Shown: in pieces, positions 8,115 through 16,665 of the stretch
How the letters are laid out: every line of letters begins with the position of its first letter
Position numbering within the stretch: the first letter of the stretch is position 1
Source: Tessaracoccus sp. OS52
GTDB taxonomy: Bacteria > Actinomycetota > Actinomycetes > Propionibacteriales > Propionibacteriaceae
DNA: 64,000 nucleotides
Direction: 5' to 3'
Assembly: GCF_020687685.1 (NCBI RefSeq)
Contig: NZ_JAJEWM010000001.1
Span: 1,302,001-1,366,000 of the forward strand
Notes under the pieces: model-generated
Databases searched by the model: none
Seen by the model: the letters and a program-made list of their open reading frames with translations, nothing else
Told to the model about the DNA's origin: nothing
Translations under genes and position numbers: made by a program

Positions 8115-9679
8115 GCCTCCTTCAAGACATTGGTGCGACGGATGCGGCGCCCGAGGAGGGAGTCACGCGTGACGCCCATGTGGGCGGCGTCCAGTCCGGA
8201 CAGCGGGTGGCCCTCGCCGAAGAACTTCGTGCGACCCAGCAGGCTGACCAGCGGCTTGGTGAAGAAGAAGCAGACCGCGAGGTCTATGAGCGTGGTGAGT
8301 CCGAGCGCGAACGCGAAGCCCTGGACGCCTCCGACCGCGAGCAGGAACAGCACCGTCGCGGAGAGCAGCTGGACGAGGTCGGAGACGATGATGGTGGAGC
8401 GCGCCTTCACCCAGCCGGTCTGGATGGCTGACCGCAGGCTGCGGCCCTCGCGGATCTCGTCGCGGATTCTCTCGAAGTAGATCACGAACGAGTCCGCCGT
8501 CACGCCGATCGCCACGATGGCGCCGGCGATGGCTGGCAGGCTCAGGGAGAAGCCCACGGCCTGCCCCAGCAGCACCATTGAGGCGTAGGTGGCGATCGCG
8601 GCGACCGCGAGGGAACCCAGGACCACGATGCCGAGCCCCCGGTAGTACACGAAGCAGTACAGCAGCACGATGATCAGGCCCACCAGGCCAGCGAGCAGTC
8701 CCACCTGGAGCTGTTCACCACCCAGCGTGGGCGAGACGTTCTCCACCTGTGAGGGCTCGAAGGACAGCGGCAGCGAGCCGAACTTGAGCACGTTGGCCAG
8801 GGCCGCGGCGGAGTCAGCCGTGAAGTTGCCGCTGATCATCGCCTCGCCGTTGGTGATGTGGGCGTTCGTGGTGGCCGCCGACTCCACGACGCCGTCGAGG
8901 ACGATGGCGAACATGTTGAGTGGTTCGCTCTTGGGCAGCAGCGCCCCGGTCAGTTCCGACATCTGCCGGGCGCCCTCATCATTGAAGTCGAGCGTGACGA
9001 CGTACTGCACGTCCTGCGGCGGGATGCCGGAGGAGGCATCGGTCACCTGTTCGCCAGCGATGGCCACCGGGCCGAGCAGGTACTTCTGGGTCATGCTGCT
9101 GTCGCAGGCGAAGAGCGGCTGGTCCAGCTTGTCGGGCGTCTCAGCCCCGCACTCGTAAGCGTTGAACGCCGCCGTGTCCTCCCCGCTGGGGGTGTAGGAG
9201 AGCACCTCGGACATTTCCAGTCGCTCCCCCTCCCCCTCGGTTGCGGGGTCAGGAGGTGCGGTGGGCAGTCCCGGCCCTTCCTCCTCCGCCGGCGGAGCCG
9301 CGCCAGTGGCCTGAGCCACCGCCAGCACCGGCCGGAAGGCGAGTTGCGCGGTGGCGCCCACGAGCTCGACGAGGTCGTCGCGCTGGACGTTGGGCGCCGA
9401 CACGATGATGTTGCGATCACCCGACGTCGCGACCGAGGCCTCGCCGACGCCGAGGCCGTCGACGCGCTGCTGCATGATGTTCTTGGCCGTCTCCAGGGAC
9501 TGGGCCGGCACCGACTGGTTGGTCGCGGTGAGCGTGATGGTCATGCCACCCTGCAGGTCCAGACCGAGCTTGGGGGCCCAGGTGCTGGTTGCGGCCATCA
9601 GGGTGTACATGAGGCCTATGACGACCAGGAACGCCGTTAGCGTTACGCCAGGGCGGGGCTTGCGGGAACTTGTGGCCAC
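8111..9679 (-). CDS. secD: protein translocase subunit SecD
   Basis: SecD is the larger partner of SecF in the late steps of export. The protein has 522 residues: an N-terminal helix, the motif LGLDLQGGMTI at about 38-48, a large extracytoplasmic domain containing a Pro/Glu-rich insert (about 120-145), then membrane helices from about 345 on. These carry the SecD signature GVTADSFVIYFERIRDE. It starts with GTG at 9679. GAGGAG lies upstream but about 14 bases away, longer than usual, so initiation may be weak or depend on the yajC transcript. It follows yajC by 46 bases. Confidence 0.96.
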   Translation of the reverse strand: MATSSRKPRPGVTLTAFLVVIGLMYTLMAATSTWAPKLGLDLQGGMTITLTATNQSVPAQSLETAKNIMQQRVDGLGVGEASVATSGDRNIIVSAPNVQRDDLVELVGATAQLAFRPVLAVAQATGAAPPAEEEGPGLPTAPPDPATEGEGERLEMSEVLSYTPSGEDTAAFNAYECGAETPDKLDQPLFACDSSMTQKYLLGPVAIAGEQVTDASSGIPPQDVQYVVTLDFNDEGARQMSELTGALLPKSEPLNMFAIVLDGVVESAATTNAHITNGEAMISGNFTADSAAALANVLKFGSLPLSFEPSQVENVSPTLGGEQLQVGLLAGLVGLIIVLLYCFVYYRGLGIVVLGSLAVAAIATYASMVLLGQAVGFSLSLPAIAGAIVAIGVTADSFVIYFERIRDEIREGRSLRSAIQTGWVKARSTIIVSDLVQLLSATVLFLLAVGGVQGFAFALGLTTLIDLAVCFFFTKPLVSLLGRTKFFGEGHPLSGLDAAHMGVTRDSLLGRRIRRTNVLKEA

Positions 9680-9702
9680 AGTTTTGCGTCGATCTCCTCA
9701 GG

Positions 9703-9719
9703 GCACCAACAAATGGTGC
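9703..9719 (-). repeat. short hairpin between yajC and secD
   Basis: GCACCA (9703-9708) and TGGTGC (9714-9719) form a 6-base-pair inverted repeat with a 5-base loop in the 46-base yajC-secD gap. There is no T tract, so it is more likely an RNA-processing or attenuation element than a full terminator. Its role is unproved. Confidence 0.35.
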
Positions 9720-9725
9720 AAGTGA

Positions 9726-10175
9726 TCAGTTGTCGTTCTTGCGGGTTTCGTCAGGACCGGGCGTCTCGGGGGCGATGGCGCCGTCGGCGGCCTCCGGACG
9801 GGGGTCGAAGACGTCAGGAGTCTCCTCACCGGAGAAATGGTGTGGCTCCAGGCCCTCTGCGCTGTAGTCCTCGAGCTCGTCGGAGTCGGACTCGACCTCG
9901 TCGCTGAACTCGAACTCCTCCTCGTCGGTGGTCAGGACACGTGCGACGTTGCCCTTCAGGACCGTCACCTCCGTCCCCGGTGCGAGCTCGACGATGGCCT
10001 GCCGCTCGCCGATGTAGCGGATGGTGGCGAACATCCCCGAGGTGAGCAGTACGCGGGCCCCCGGCTGAAGGGAGTTGATGAGCTCCTGGTGTTCCTTCAT
10101 CCGCTTCTGCTGCGGGCGGATCATCATGAAGTACATGATCGCGCCGAACGCGACGATCATAAGGACGAGTTCCAT
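9726..10175 (-). CDS. yajC: preprotein translocase subunit YajC
   Basis: YajC is a small partner of SecDF. One membrane helix (about 3-20) is followed by the family segment MIRPQQKRMKEHQEL and a small beta domain (LQPGARVLLTSGMFATI...). At 149 residues it is longer than the usual 85-110. The excess is a strongly acidic C-terminal tail (about 85-149) full of Glu, Asp, Ser and Pro, probably disordered and cytosolic. The ATG at 10175 is preceded by AAGGA at 5-base spacing. It heads the yajC-secD-secF-apt unit and lies 74 bases after ruvB. Confidence 0.94.
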   Translation of the reverse strand: MELVLMIVAFGAIMYFMMIRPQQKRMKEHQELINSLQPGARVLLTSGMFATIRYIGERQAIVELAPGTEVTVLKGNVARVLTTDEEEFEFSDEVESDSDELEDYSAEGLEPHHFSGEETPDVFDPRPEAADGAIAPETPGPDETRKNDN

Positions 10176-10249
10176 TGTGTTCCTTCACTGGGACGTGCAG
10201 GTTGCCGTCGTTCACAATAGCCCAAGCAACTTGAAACCCATATCTGGTT

Positions 10250-11281
10250 TCACTGCCCGTCGTCGAAGAGCGAGGGTGCCGAACCCGCGGGGGGTGCCAT
10301 CCCGACGTGCCGCCAGCCTGCAGCAGTGGCGACGCGGCCGCGGGAGGTCCTCATCATGAGCCCCTCGCGGATCAGGAACGGCTCGGCCACCTCCGAGACC
10401 GTCTCAACCTCTTCCCCGACGCTCAGCGCCAGCGTGGAGAGGCCCACGGGGCCGCCGGCGAACAGACCGCACAGGGACTTCAGGACCGCGCGGTCCAGCC
10501 GGTCCAGTCCCAGCGCGTCCACCTCGTACAGTTCCAGAGCCTGTCTGGCCTCGGTCAGCGCGACGACGTCGTGGCCCCCGACCTGGGCGTAGTCGCGAAC
10601 CCGGCGCAGGAGCCGGTTGGCGATTCGGGGCGTCCCACGCGAGCGACCGGCGATCTCGTCGGCAGCCGCGGGCAGGATCTGGACGCCCAGCTTGCGCGCC
10701 GACGTCCGCACGATCCCGCCCAGGTCCTTCGCGGCGTAGAAGTCCAGCTGTGCGGTGAAACCGAACCGGTCCCGCAACGGGCCGGGAAGCAGACCGGCGC
10801 GCGTCGTGGCTCCCACGAGGGTGAACGGGGGCAACTCGATTGGGATGGCGGTGGCTCCGGGGCCCTTGCCCACCACCACGTCCACCCGGAAGTCCTCCAT
10901 GGCAAGGTAGAGCAGTTCCTCGGCAGGACGGGCCAGCCGGTGGATCTCATCGAGGAAGAGCACGTCGCCGGCCTCAAGGCCGGTCAGGATCGCGGCCAGG
11001 TCCCCCGCGTGCGTGATCGCCGGGCCCGACGAGATCCGCAGGTTGGAGTCCAGCTCCGCCGCCATGATCATCGCCAGCGTGGTCTTGCCCAGGCCGGGTG
11101 GGCCCGACAGGAGGACGTGGTCCGGGCTGGTGCCCCGGTGCCGCGCGGCCTCCAGCACCAGCCCCAGCTGGTCCCGCACCCTGGGCTGGCCGTGGAAGTC
11201 TGCGAGTCGCTTCGGGCGCAGGGCCGACTCGAACTCCGAGTCCTCCGGGTGGGCCAGCGGGTCCACTTCCGAGTGCTCCAT
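10250..11281 (-). CDS. ruvB: Holliday junction branch-migration ATPase RuvB
   Basis: RuvB is the hexameric motor that moves Holliday junctions together with RuvA. I chose the ATG at 11281 (343 residues), 8 bases after the ruvA stop. An upstream in-frame extension to 11449 lies inside ruvA, is Arg/Gly/Pro-rich and does not look like RuvB. Visible motifs are Walker [10 protein letters not shown] (60-68), Walker B DEIH (111-114), sensor GATTRAG, and the arginine-finger region PLRDRFG. A C-terminal winged-helix segment follows. It is the last gene of ruvC-ruvA-ruvB and likely SOS-controlled through the operator before ruvC. Confidence 0.97.
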   Translation of the reverse strand: MEHSEVDPLAHPEDSEFESALRPKRLADFHGQPRVRDQLGLVLEAARHRGTSPDHVLLSGPPGLGKTTLAMIMAAELDSNLRISSGPAITHAGDLAAILTGLEAGDVLFLDEIHRLARPAEELLYLAMEDFRVDVVVGKGPGATAIPIELPPFTLVGATTRAGLLPGPLRDRFGFTAQLDFYAAKDLGGIVRTSARKLGVQILPAAADEIAGRSRGTPRIANRLLRRVRDYAQVGGHDVVALTEARQALELYEVDALGLDRLDRAVLKSLCGLFAGGPVGLSTLALSVGEEVETVSEVAEPFLIREGLMMRTSRGRVATAAGWRHVGMAPPAGSAPSLFDDGQ

Positions 11282-11289
11282 CTGGCCGC

Positions 11290-11907
11290 TCACCGGCGCG
11301 CCAGCGAGTTCAGGGCTGCCCGCATCAGCGTCCCGATGGCGAGATCCGGGTCCTCGTCCACGAGGTGGGCCACGTTGTCGCACGCCGCGGCGGCGTCCCG
11401 GGCGGACCAGCCGAGGCTCTGCAGCCCGTCGCTCACCTGCTCGCGCCACAGTTGCCCGCCAGCCTGCACTGGCGGGGCGTCCGAGCCGACGCCGGCGCCG
11501 TCGGAGAGCAGGAGGACCTTGTCCTTCAGTTCGATCACGAGCTTCTGCGCGCCCTTGCGCCCGATCCCCGGCACCGTGCAGAGCCGCGCCAGGTCCTCGG
11601 AGAGGACGGCCCGCCGGATGTCGGCGGGGCTCAGCACCGAGACGATGGCGGCGGCGAGCCGGGGACCGACACCGGAGGCGGACTGCACGAGCTCAAAGGC
11701 GTCACGCTCCCCCGAGTCCTGGAACCCGTAGAGCGTGAGGGAGTCCTCCCGGACCACCAAGGAGGTGTGGACTACTGCGCGCTCGCCCGGACGCATCGCC
11801 GCAGCCGTGGAGGGCGTGGTCTGGACGAGGTAGCCGATGCCCCCGACGTCCAGGACCGTCGACGTCGCTCCGGCCTGCAGGACGGTCCCCGTGAGCTGAG
11901 CGATCAT
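11290..11907 (-). CDS. ruvA: Holliday junction DNA helicase subunit RuvA
   Basis: RuvA binds four-way junctions and loads RuvB. The 205 residues begin [10 protein letters not shown]. An OB-fold comes first, then helix-hairpin-helix motifs ([13 protein letters not shown] and [16 protein letters not shown]), and a C-terminal domain that contacts RuvB ([12 protein letters not shown]). The ATG at 11907 overlaps the ruvC stop by 4 bases (ATGA). A longer frame to 11976 lies inside ruvC and was rejected. Confidence 0.97.
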   Translation of the reverse strand: MIAQLTGTVLQAGATSTVLDVGGIGYLVQTTPSTAAAMRPGERAVVHTSLVVREDSLTLYGFQDSGERDAFELVQSASGVGPRLAAAIVSVLSPADIRRAVLSEDLARLCTVPGIGRKGAQKLVIELKDKVLLLSDGAGVGSDAPPVQAGGQLWREQVSDGLQSLGWSARDAAAACDNVAHLVDEDPDLAIGTLMRAALNSLARR

Positions 11908-12425
11908 CGCATCCCCTTCGCCTGCGCCACCGCAGCGGCGTACCTGTTGCTGTTGCCCCCGCGCCAGAGATGGCACACCGCGAGCGCGAGTGCGTCGGCG
12001 GCGTCGGCCGGCCTGGGCACCTGGTCCAGCCGGAGGATCCTCAGAACCATGGCACCCACCTGCTGCTTGTCGGCCCGCCCGGAACCGGTGACCGCGGCCT
12101 TGACCTCGCTGGGGGTGTGAAAGGCCACCGGCAGCCCCCGGCGGGCCCCCACCAGGGCGGCGACGCCCGAAGCCTGGGCGGTGCCGATGACGGTGCCCAG
12201 GTTGTGCTGCGCGAACACGCGTTCGACGGCGACGACGTCAGGACGGTACTCCTCCAGCCAGGCTTCGAGGCCTGCCTCGATCTCCATGAGCCGGCTGGCC
12301 ACGTCCTTGCCGGCGTCGGTGCGGACCACGCCCACGGCAACGAGGGTGGGCTGCCGGCCCACCTGACCGTCGATGATGCCCACCCCGCACCTGGTCAGGC
12401 CAGGATCGATACCGAGCACTCGCAT
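11904..12425 (-). CDS. ruvC: Holliday junction resolvase RuvC
   Basis: RuvC cuts Holliday junctions in the RuvABC pathway. The 173 residues begin [10 protein letters not shown]. Catalytic acidic residues are in place: D7, E68 (VAVERVF), and D141/D144 in [10 protein letters not shown]. The ATG at 12425 is preceded by AAGGGG. A -10 hexamer (TAGGAT) and a LexA box lie in the 5' region, so the gene is probably induced by DNA damage. The stop overlaps ruvA by 4 bases. Confidence 0.97.
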   Translation of the reverse strand: MRVLGIDPGLTRCGVGIIDGQVGRQPTLVAVGVVRTDAGKDVASRLMEIEAGLEAWLEEYRPDVVAVERVFAQHNLGTVIGTAQASGVAALVGARRGLPVAFHTPSEVKAAVTGSGRADKQQVGAMVLRILRLDQVPRPADAADALALAVCHLWRGGNSNRYAAAVAQAKGMR

Positions 12426-12437
12426 GCCAACACCCCT

Positions 12438-12453
12438 TCGAACACCAGTTCGG
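12438..12453 (-). promoter_or_regulatory. LexA (SOS) box upstream of ruvC
   Basis: TCGAAC-ACCA-GTTCGG matches the actinobacterial SOS-box consensus TCGAAC-N4-GTTCGA at 11 of 12 fixed positions. It lies between the candidate -10 (TAGGAT, 12454-12459) and the ruvC start at 12425, where LexA would block transcription. ruvC is SOS-controlled in mycobacteria, so the target is sensible. Confidence 0.82.
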
Positions 12454-12478
12454 ATCCTAACGGATCCCCGCCGGATCC
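12452..12478. repeat. three GGATCC palindromes one helical turn apart
   Basis: GGATCC occurs at 12452-12457, 12462-12467 and 12473-12478, each preceded by C, with spacings of 10 and 11 bases. The first overlaps both the LexA box end and the -10 hexamer TAGGAT (12454-12459, minus strand). The phasing would place the sites on one face of the DNA. It could be a second operator for ruvCAB or chance. Confidence 0.4.
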
Positions 12479-12508
12479 ACCGGCGACACGCTGGCACCCC
12501 AGCCGGGG

Positions 12509-13282
12509 TCAGTCATCGCTGGCGAGCTGGGCCTGCACCTCGGGGCTCAGTTCAACGTTGTCGTAGACGTTCTGCACGTCGTCGGAGTCCTCGAGTGCGT
12601 CCACGATCCGCATCACCTTCTCTGCGACGTCGACCGAGTCGACCACCTGGCCGAAGGAGGGCACGAACTGCACCTCGGAGGAGTCGTAGTCCAGCCCCGC
12701 AGCCTCGATGGCCCGGCGCACCTCGACGACGTCGTTCGGATCCGAGATGGCCTCCCAGGAGTCGTCGGCGTCGCTGACCTCTTCCAGCCCGGCATCCAGC
12801 GCGGCCTCCAGCAGTGCGTCCTCGGTCACCTCCGCCTTGTCCTGCTTCTTCGGGACGACGACGACCCCCTTGCGGGAGAAGAGGCGCTGGACCGAGCCGA
12901 CGTCGGCCATGGTCCCGCCGTTGCGCGTCACCGCGACGCGGACGTCGGAGGCGGAACGGTTGCGGTTGTCGGTCAGGCACTCGATGAGGATGGCCACCCC
13001 CGCGGGTCCGTAGGCCTCGTACATGATGGTCTCGTAGTCGGAACCCCCTGACTCTGCACCCGAGCCCCGCTTGACGGCGCGGTCGATGTTGTCGTTGGGG
13101 ACCGAGGACTTCTTAGCCTTCTGGATCGCGTCGTAGAGGGTGGGGTTCCCACCGGGGTCACCACCGCCGAGCCGCGCGGCGACCTCGACGTTCTTGATCA
13201 GCTTGGCGAACAGCTTGCCGCGCTTGGCGTCGATGACCGCCTTCTTGTGCTTCGTCGTGGCCCATTTGGAGTGCCCGCTCAT
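12509..13282 (-). CDS. yebC: YebC/PmpR-family protein
   Basis: The protein has 257 residues and begins with the family signature [25 protein letters not shown]. It continues with the acidic middle domain ([18 protein letters not shown]) typical of YebC. Members have been described as transcription regulators, and more recently some were linked to translation of proline stretches. The ATG start has GCAGGT upstream. It lies 83 bases before ruvC, and the yebC-ruvCAB order is conserved in actinobacteria. A TAGGGT hexamer at 13326-13331 is a possible promoter. Confidence 0.95.
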   Translation of the reverse strand: MSGHSKWATTKHKKAVIDAKRGKLFAKLIKNVEVAARLGGGDPGGNPTLYDAIQKAKKSSVPNDNIDRAVKRGSGAESGGSDYETIMYEAYGPAGVAILIECLTDNRNRSASDVRVAVTRNGGTMADVGSVQRLFSRKGVVVVPKKQDKAEVTEDALLEAALDAGLEEVSDADDSWEAISDPNDVVEVRRAIEAAGLDYDSSEVQFVPSFGQVVDSVDVAEKVMRIVDALEDSDDVQNVYDNVELSPEVQAQLASDD

Positions 13283-13325
13283 GCGACCTGCCTAGATCAG
13301 TTGAAACGTGTGGATTGCGGCCCCC

Positions 13326-13331
13326 ACCCTA
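13326..13331 (-). promoter_or_regulatory. putative -10 element of yebC
   Basis: TAGGGT on the minus strand lies about 43 bases before the yebC ATG, in the 55-base gap behind the GNAT gene. No good -35 is visible. Confidence 0.35.
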
Positions 13332-13337
13332 CCCAAC

Positions 13338-14303
13338 TCAGGCAGCCTGCGGCGGCACCACCTTGCTCATCAGGACCAGACCGTCACGCGCCTCGTACCC
13401 GAGCGACTGCGTGAGCATGCCCGGGCTCGCCGGGTCAGTGGTGTCCACCCCGATCCCGGCGCCGTCGCAGCCATCGGAGGCCATCGCCACCAAGGTGCGT
13501 TGCAGGAGCGCCACCGCGATGCCCCGGCCGCGGTAGTCCGGGTGCACCCCCACCCTGTCCGTCCAGCCCATGGTGAGCCCGTCGATCGCCGCCTCCTCGT
13601 CGAGACCCGACAGCGCGTAGCCGACCGGGACGCCGTCGCAGAACGCGACCCAGGACCAGTTCGGCCGGAAGCTCTCCCGGTGGAGGGACTCGTGCCAACC
13701 CTCGGCCGCCACCCGCCTGGTGCCGAGCGGGTCACCGAAGCAGAGGTTGTGCAGGTCCAGCAGCGCAGCCGCCTGGCTCTCGTCGAAGGGACGGATCTCG
13801 ACACCCTCCACGAACAGGTCACCAGGCAGGTTCTTCAGGGCGCGGTGCATGTCGTAGAAGTAGCGCTCCTGCTCGAACCCCATGCGCTCCAGCAACTTCC
13901 CGAGGCCCGTCTGCGCGTGGTCCACGTAACATCCGAGCCAGACCGGATCATCGGGGCGGTGAGCGTCTCGCCACTCGATGGCCCGCGCCTCCTGCCAGCG
14001 CAGGAGGGAACGTCCGATGCCCATGTAGCGATGCGTCGGATGGACACCGCCCACCAGGTACACCTGTGGTACGTCGCGGTCCTCGGGGATGTCCCAGCCG
14101 TAGGCGAGCAGGCTGCCGTAGTCGTCCCAGCCCCCGACGGCGTTCTCAGCCAGGTCCGCGACGTCCATCTCGACCAGCCGCTCCACCGCGGACAGGACAG
14201 GATCATCCAGGACCTCGATCTGGTCCCGCAGGGAGGCCACCTCGTCGAGGTCAGCCTCTGTGAGGGCTCGCCAGTTGAGGTGCTTGTCGACGTAAGGGTC
14301 CAT
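13338..14303 (-). CDS. tandem GNAT acetyltransferase
   Basis: The protein has 321 residues with two GNAT domains. Each carries an acetyl-CoA-binding motif A: VHPTHRYMGIGRSLL at about 88-101 and VGVHPDYRGRGIAVALL at about 251-267. The second copy fits the R/QxxGxG/A rule best and is probably the active one. Length and tandem layout resemble mycothiol synthase MshD, but I do not see enough specific similarity to call it MshD. It follows the acyltransferase gene by 29 bases on the same strand and may share its transcript. The substrate is unknown. Confidence 0.8.
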   Translation of the reverse strand: MDPYVDKHLNWRALTEADLDEVASLRDQIEVLDDPVLSAVERLVEMDVADLAENAVGGWDDYGSLLAYGWDIPEDRDVPQVYLVGGVHPTHRYMGIGRSLLRWQEARAIEWRDAHRPDDPVWLGCYVDHAQTGLGKLLERMGFEQERYFYDMHRALKNLPGDLFVEGVEIRPFDESQAAALLDLHNLCFGDPLGTRRVAAEGWHESLHRESFRPNWSWVAFCDGVPVGYALSGLDEEAAIDGLTMGWTDRVGVHPDYRGRGIAVALLQRTLVAMASDGCDGAGIGVDTTDPASPGMLTQSLGYEARDGLVLMSKVVPPQAA

Positions 14304-14332
14304 CGCGGCCTCTCATCCGGGCAGTGCCCACT

Positions 14333-15148
14333 CTACCCACGGCGCACGGTCGTCGGGCGCCAGATCCGCCTTCGCGATCGCGTCCGCCGAGGTGCCGTCT
14401 GCTCCCACAGCCTGCGCCACCGCGGCATGGGCTGCGGGATGGGCGCGTTCGAGCCGCGCCCGTGCTGCACCGTCCACCAGGAGAGGTCACCGGTCCGGAA
14501 CAGCTGCCCGACGGCCGACTGCACCTCCCCCGTCGCCTCCTCGAGGGAGCGTCCGCGCACATAGATGGGTGAACCGAAGCGGACCGACACGTGCGGCTTG
14601 TGTTTGAGCGCCAGCCCCAGGACCTCGTTGAGCTTGAAGGTGCCGACCACTGCCACCGGGACGATGGGAACGTTGTACTGGCTGCCGAGCTGCGCCGCGA
14701 GCGGGCTGAACTCGCCCACCTCGCCCTCGACGACCGGGTTTCCGGTGAACAGGACCACGCTGTTGCCCCGGGCGAGTTCCCTGCTGGGGTTGCGGATCCT
14801 GGCCCGCAGCCCGGCCGGCAACACGGCCCGAAGCACCTGCCAGTCGAGGGCACCAGCCTCGTTGACCGCGAAGATCACCGGCGCCTGGAGTCCGGCCAGC
14901 GCGTCAAGACCGACCACCTGGTAGTCGATCCGCCAGGTCACCAGTTCGAGCAGGTCGGGGGTCTTGCGCAGTTCGCCTATGCCCAGGCGCACCCGTTCCT
15001 GATGGCTCCGCGGGGGCGCGCCGACGGGTCGCCTGTGGCGCAGCCCGAACAACGATCCCGCGAACCCGAGCATGTCCGAGAACCAGGTCACCCTGGGACT
15101 CCACCTGCGCTTCGACTTCTGGGCCCAGGACTCCAGCTGTCGGCTCAC
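14333..15148 (-). CDS. PlsC-like acyltransferase with degenerate active site
   Basis: The 271 residues match the lysophospholipid acyltransferase fold, with an N-terminal hydrophobic stretch and the sequence order of blocks I and II. Block I, normally NHxxxxD, reads N96-E-A-G-A-L-D102, so the catalytic His is Glu. Block II, normally FPEGTRS, reads LFTGNPVVEG (133-142). Block III-like VPIVPVAVVG is intact. The protein may be inactive, structural, or use a different mechanism. GTG start; GTGA overlap with the upstream LarA-like gene. It belongs to the unit starting at hisA and probably acts with the acyl-reductase/HAD protein on lipids; that is inference. Confidence 0.75.
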   Translation of the reverse strand: MSRQLESWAQKSKRRWSPRVTWFSDMLGFAGSLFGLRHRRPVGAPPRSHQERVRLGIGELRKTPDLLELVTWRIDYQVVGLDALAGLQAPVIFAVNEAGALDWQVLRAVLPAGLRARIRNPSRELARGNSVVLFTGNPVVEGEVGEFSPLAAQLGSQYNVPIVPVAVVGTFKLNEVLGLALKHKPHVSVRFGSPIYVRGRSLEEATGEVQSAVGQLFRTGDLSWWTVQHGRGSNAPIPQPMPRWRRLWEQTAPRRTRSRRRIWRPTTVRRG

Positions 15149-16665
15149 GTGATCACCCCCAGCAACCGGCCGGGACCGTGCAGGTGGGTGACGCTGGGAT
15201 GGGATCCGACCGTGTTGGAGGCGATCTCGAGTGCGTCGGCGAAGGTGGTGGCCGCACGGTGCCCCATCAGTGCGGCGCTGTGACGATCCGCGCCCACCCA
15301 GATGACGTCACCGAGCCCTGCGGTGGCCTCCCTGATCCGGTACCAGGTGTGGAAGACCTTCAGCGGATGGTCTGCGTAGTGCTCCCGGTAGAGGTTCAGG
15401 TACCAAGGGTCGTGCATGGCGCCCTCTTCGAAGCGCTGTGCGATCTCTTCAGGGTCGAGCGTCTCGGGCAGCACCGTGGCGAACAGGTCCGCAGCCGCGG
15501 ACTGGGTCCGGTTCGAGAAGTTGCGCGCCAACGGGTGGCGCGCCACGACCACCCCGCCGTCGCGGACCAACGGGGTACCCAGATGGCTGCCCGCCTGCGT
15601 GACAAGCGCGTTCCGGGCCGCGTTGAGCGGCGAGCCCACCGGGTTGCCACGGTCGAAGGACCCGCCCCACACGGACATGGCCAGGACGTCCGCCTGTCCC
15701 GGCAGCGCGACGCTGTTGGCGGCGGTCCAGGCCTGGCGCGCCTGTTCGCGGACGGCCGTGGGGTCCCCGCCGATCATGTCACCGATGGCGTAGTCCGCCA
15801 CGGGCGTCCCGAACAACCGCTGCGCGCTCTGCTTGGGCAGCAACGAGCCGAGCTGTCTGGCTCCCGCGAACGCGAGCTGCTCCGGAAGTCGCCACTCCCA
15901 CTCGCGCTTGTTGAGGAACGACAGTGAAGTGCCCAGCAGCGGCTGTCCGAGCACCGCGGTCACGGCGAACGCGGGCACGGCCGAGCCGACCAGGTCCACT
16001 ATCTCCCGGCTGGTCGCCTCGTCACGTCCGAGGCCGTCCAACCTGTTGATCGTCTCGACGTCGGTGAGGCCGAGTGCGAAGTCGCAGCCCTGCGAATGGT
16101 CGTGGACGACGCCCACGCTCACCACGACGTCGGACTCTGCCACCCGCTTGTTGAGCTTCACCGGCAGCCCACCCACCTGGCCGACCTCGACGAGGTCTGC
16201 CGAGGAAACGTCGTGGCTCCCGATGAGGCCGTCGGGGATGAAGGAGGTGGCAACCCTGTCCCCGAGGATCGCGCTGATCTCGGGAGCGCTCCAGCGTCTG
16301 TTGAGCCCTGTGGCGATCACGATCTGCACGTCGTCGACGCCGGCGCGCGCCGCATGCTCCAGGACCCGCTCGACGATGCTGCGGCGCACGTCGAAGCGCA
16401 TCCGAGGCTCCGGCCGGTGGTGGTCGCGGACGACGATCGTCAGACGGGTGGCGGGTCCGAGCAGGCTGGGGAGCGACTCCGCTCCCACCGGGGACTCGAG
16501 GGCGGCGTCGATCAGGCCGACCGGGTCGACCGAGGCAACCGGGTCCGCCGGGTAGGCGACCTGGGTGCCGAGACCGAGCCGCTCCAACCGCAGGTCCGCA
16601 CCCGCGAGCATGAGCAGCGGCGGGGTTCGCTCGTCGACCTCTAGAACAAAACCGGGACGAGACAT
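15145..16665 (-). CDS. LarA/DUF2088 lactate racemase N-terminal domain protein
   Basis: The protein has 506 residues. The LarA-like N-terminal region is visible as LTIVVRDHHRPEP (compare the D..TRP motif of LarA), VDDVQIVIATGLNRRWS and EISAILGDRV. The nickel-pincer enzyme LarA racemizes lactate, and many DUF2088 proteins have other or unknown reactions. The metal/cofactor-binding His segments are not clearly those of true LarA (here VHDHSQGCDFALG), so I do not call it a lactate racemase. It starts directly at the stop of the acyl-reductase/HAD gene and overlaps the acyltransferase gene by 4 bases. The pairing with lipid enzymes is unusual. Confidence 0.72.
   Translation of the reverse strand: MSRPGFVLEVDERTPPLLMLAGADLRLERLGLGTQVAYPADPVASVDPVGLIDAALESPVGAESLPSLLGPATRLTIVVRDHHRPEPRMRFDVRRSIVERVLEHAARAGVDDVQIVIATGLNRRWSAPEISAILGDRVATSFIPDGLIGSHDVSSADLVEVGQVGGLPVKLNKRVAESDVVVSVGVVHDHSQGCDFALGLTDVETINRLDGLGRDEATSREIVDLVGSAVPAFAVTAVLGQPLLGTSLSFLNKREWEWRLPEQLAFAGARQLGSLLPKQSAQRLFGTPVADYAIGDMIGGDPTAVREQARQAWTAANSVALPGQADVLAMSVWGGSFDRGNPVGSPLNAARNALVTQAGSHLGTPLVRDGGVVVARHPLARNFSNRTQSAAADLFATVLPETLDPEEIAQRFEEGAMHDPWYLNLYREHYADHPLKVFHTWYRIREATAGLGDVIWVGADRHSAALMGHRAATTFADALEIASNTVGSHPSVTHLHGPGRLLGVIT

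Noticed and set aside
11282..11449. In-frame extension of ruvB
   Set aside because: It lies inside ruvA and reads as Arg/Gly/Pro-rich text. The ATG at 11281 gives the usual 343-residue RuvB.
13338..14303. Mycothiol synthase mshD
   Set aside because: The tandem-GNAT layout and length fit, but I could not see MshD-specific sequence, so only the general class is reported.
14333..15148. Frameshift as cause of the missing acyltransferase motifs
   Set aside because: The frame is open, its length is normal, and flanking blocks keep family order in one frame, so substitution is more likely than a frameshift.
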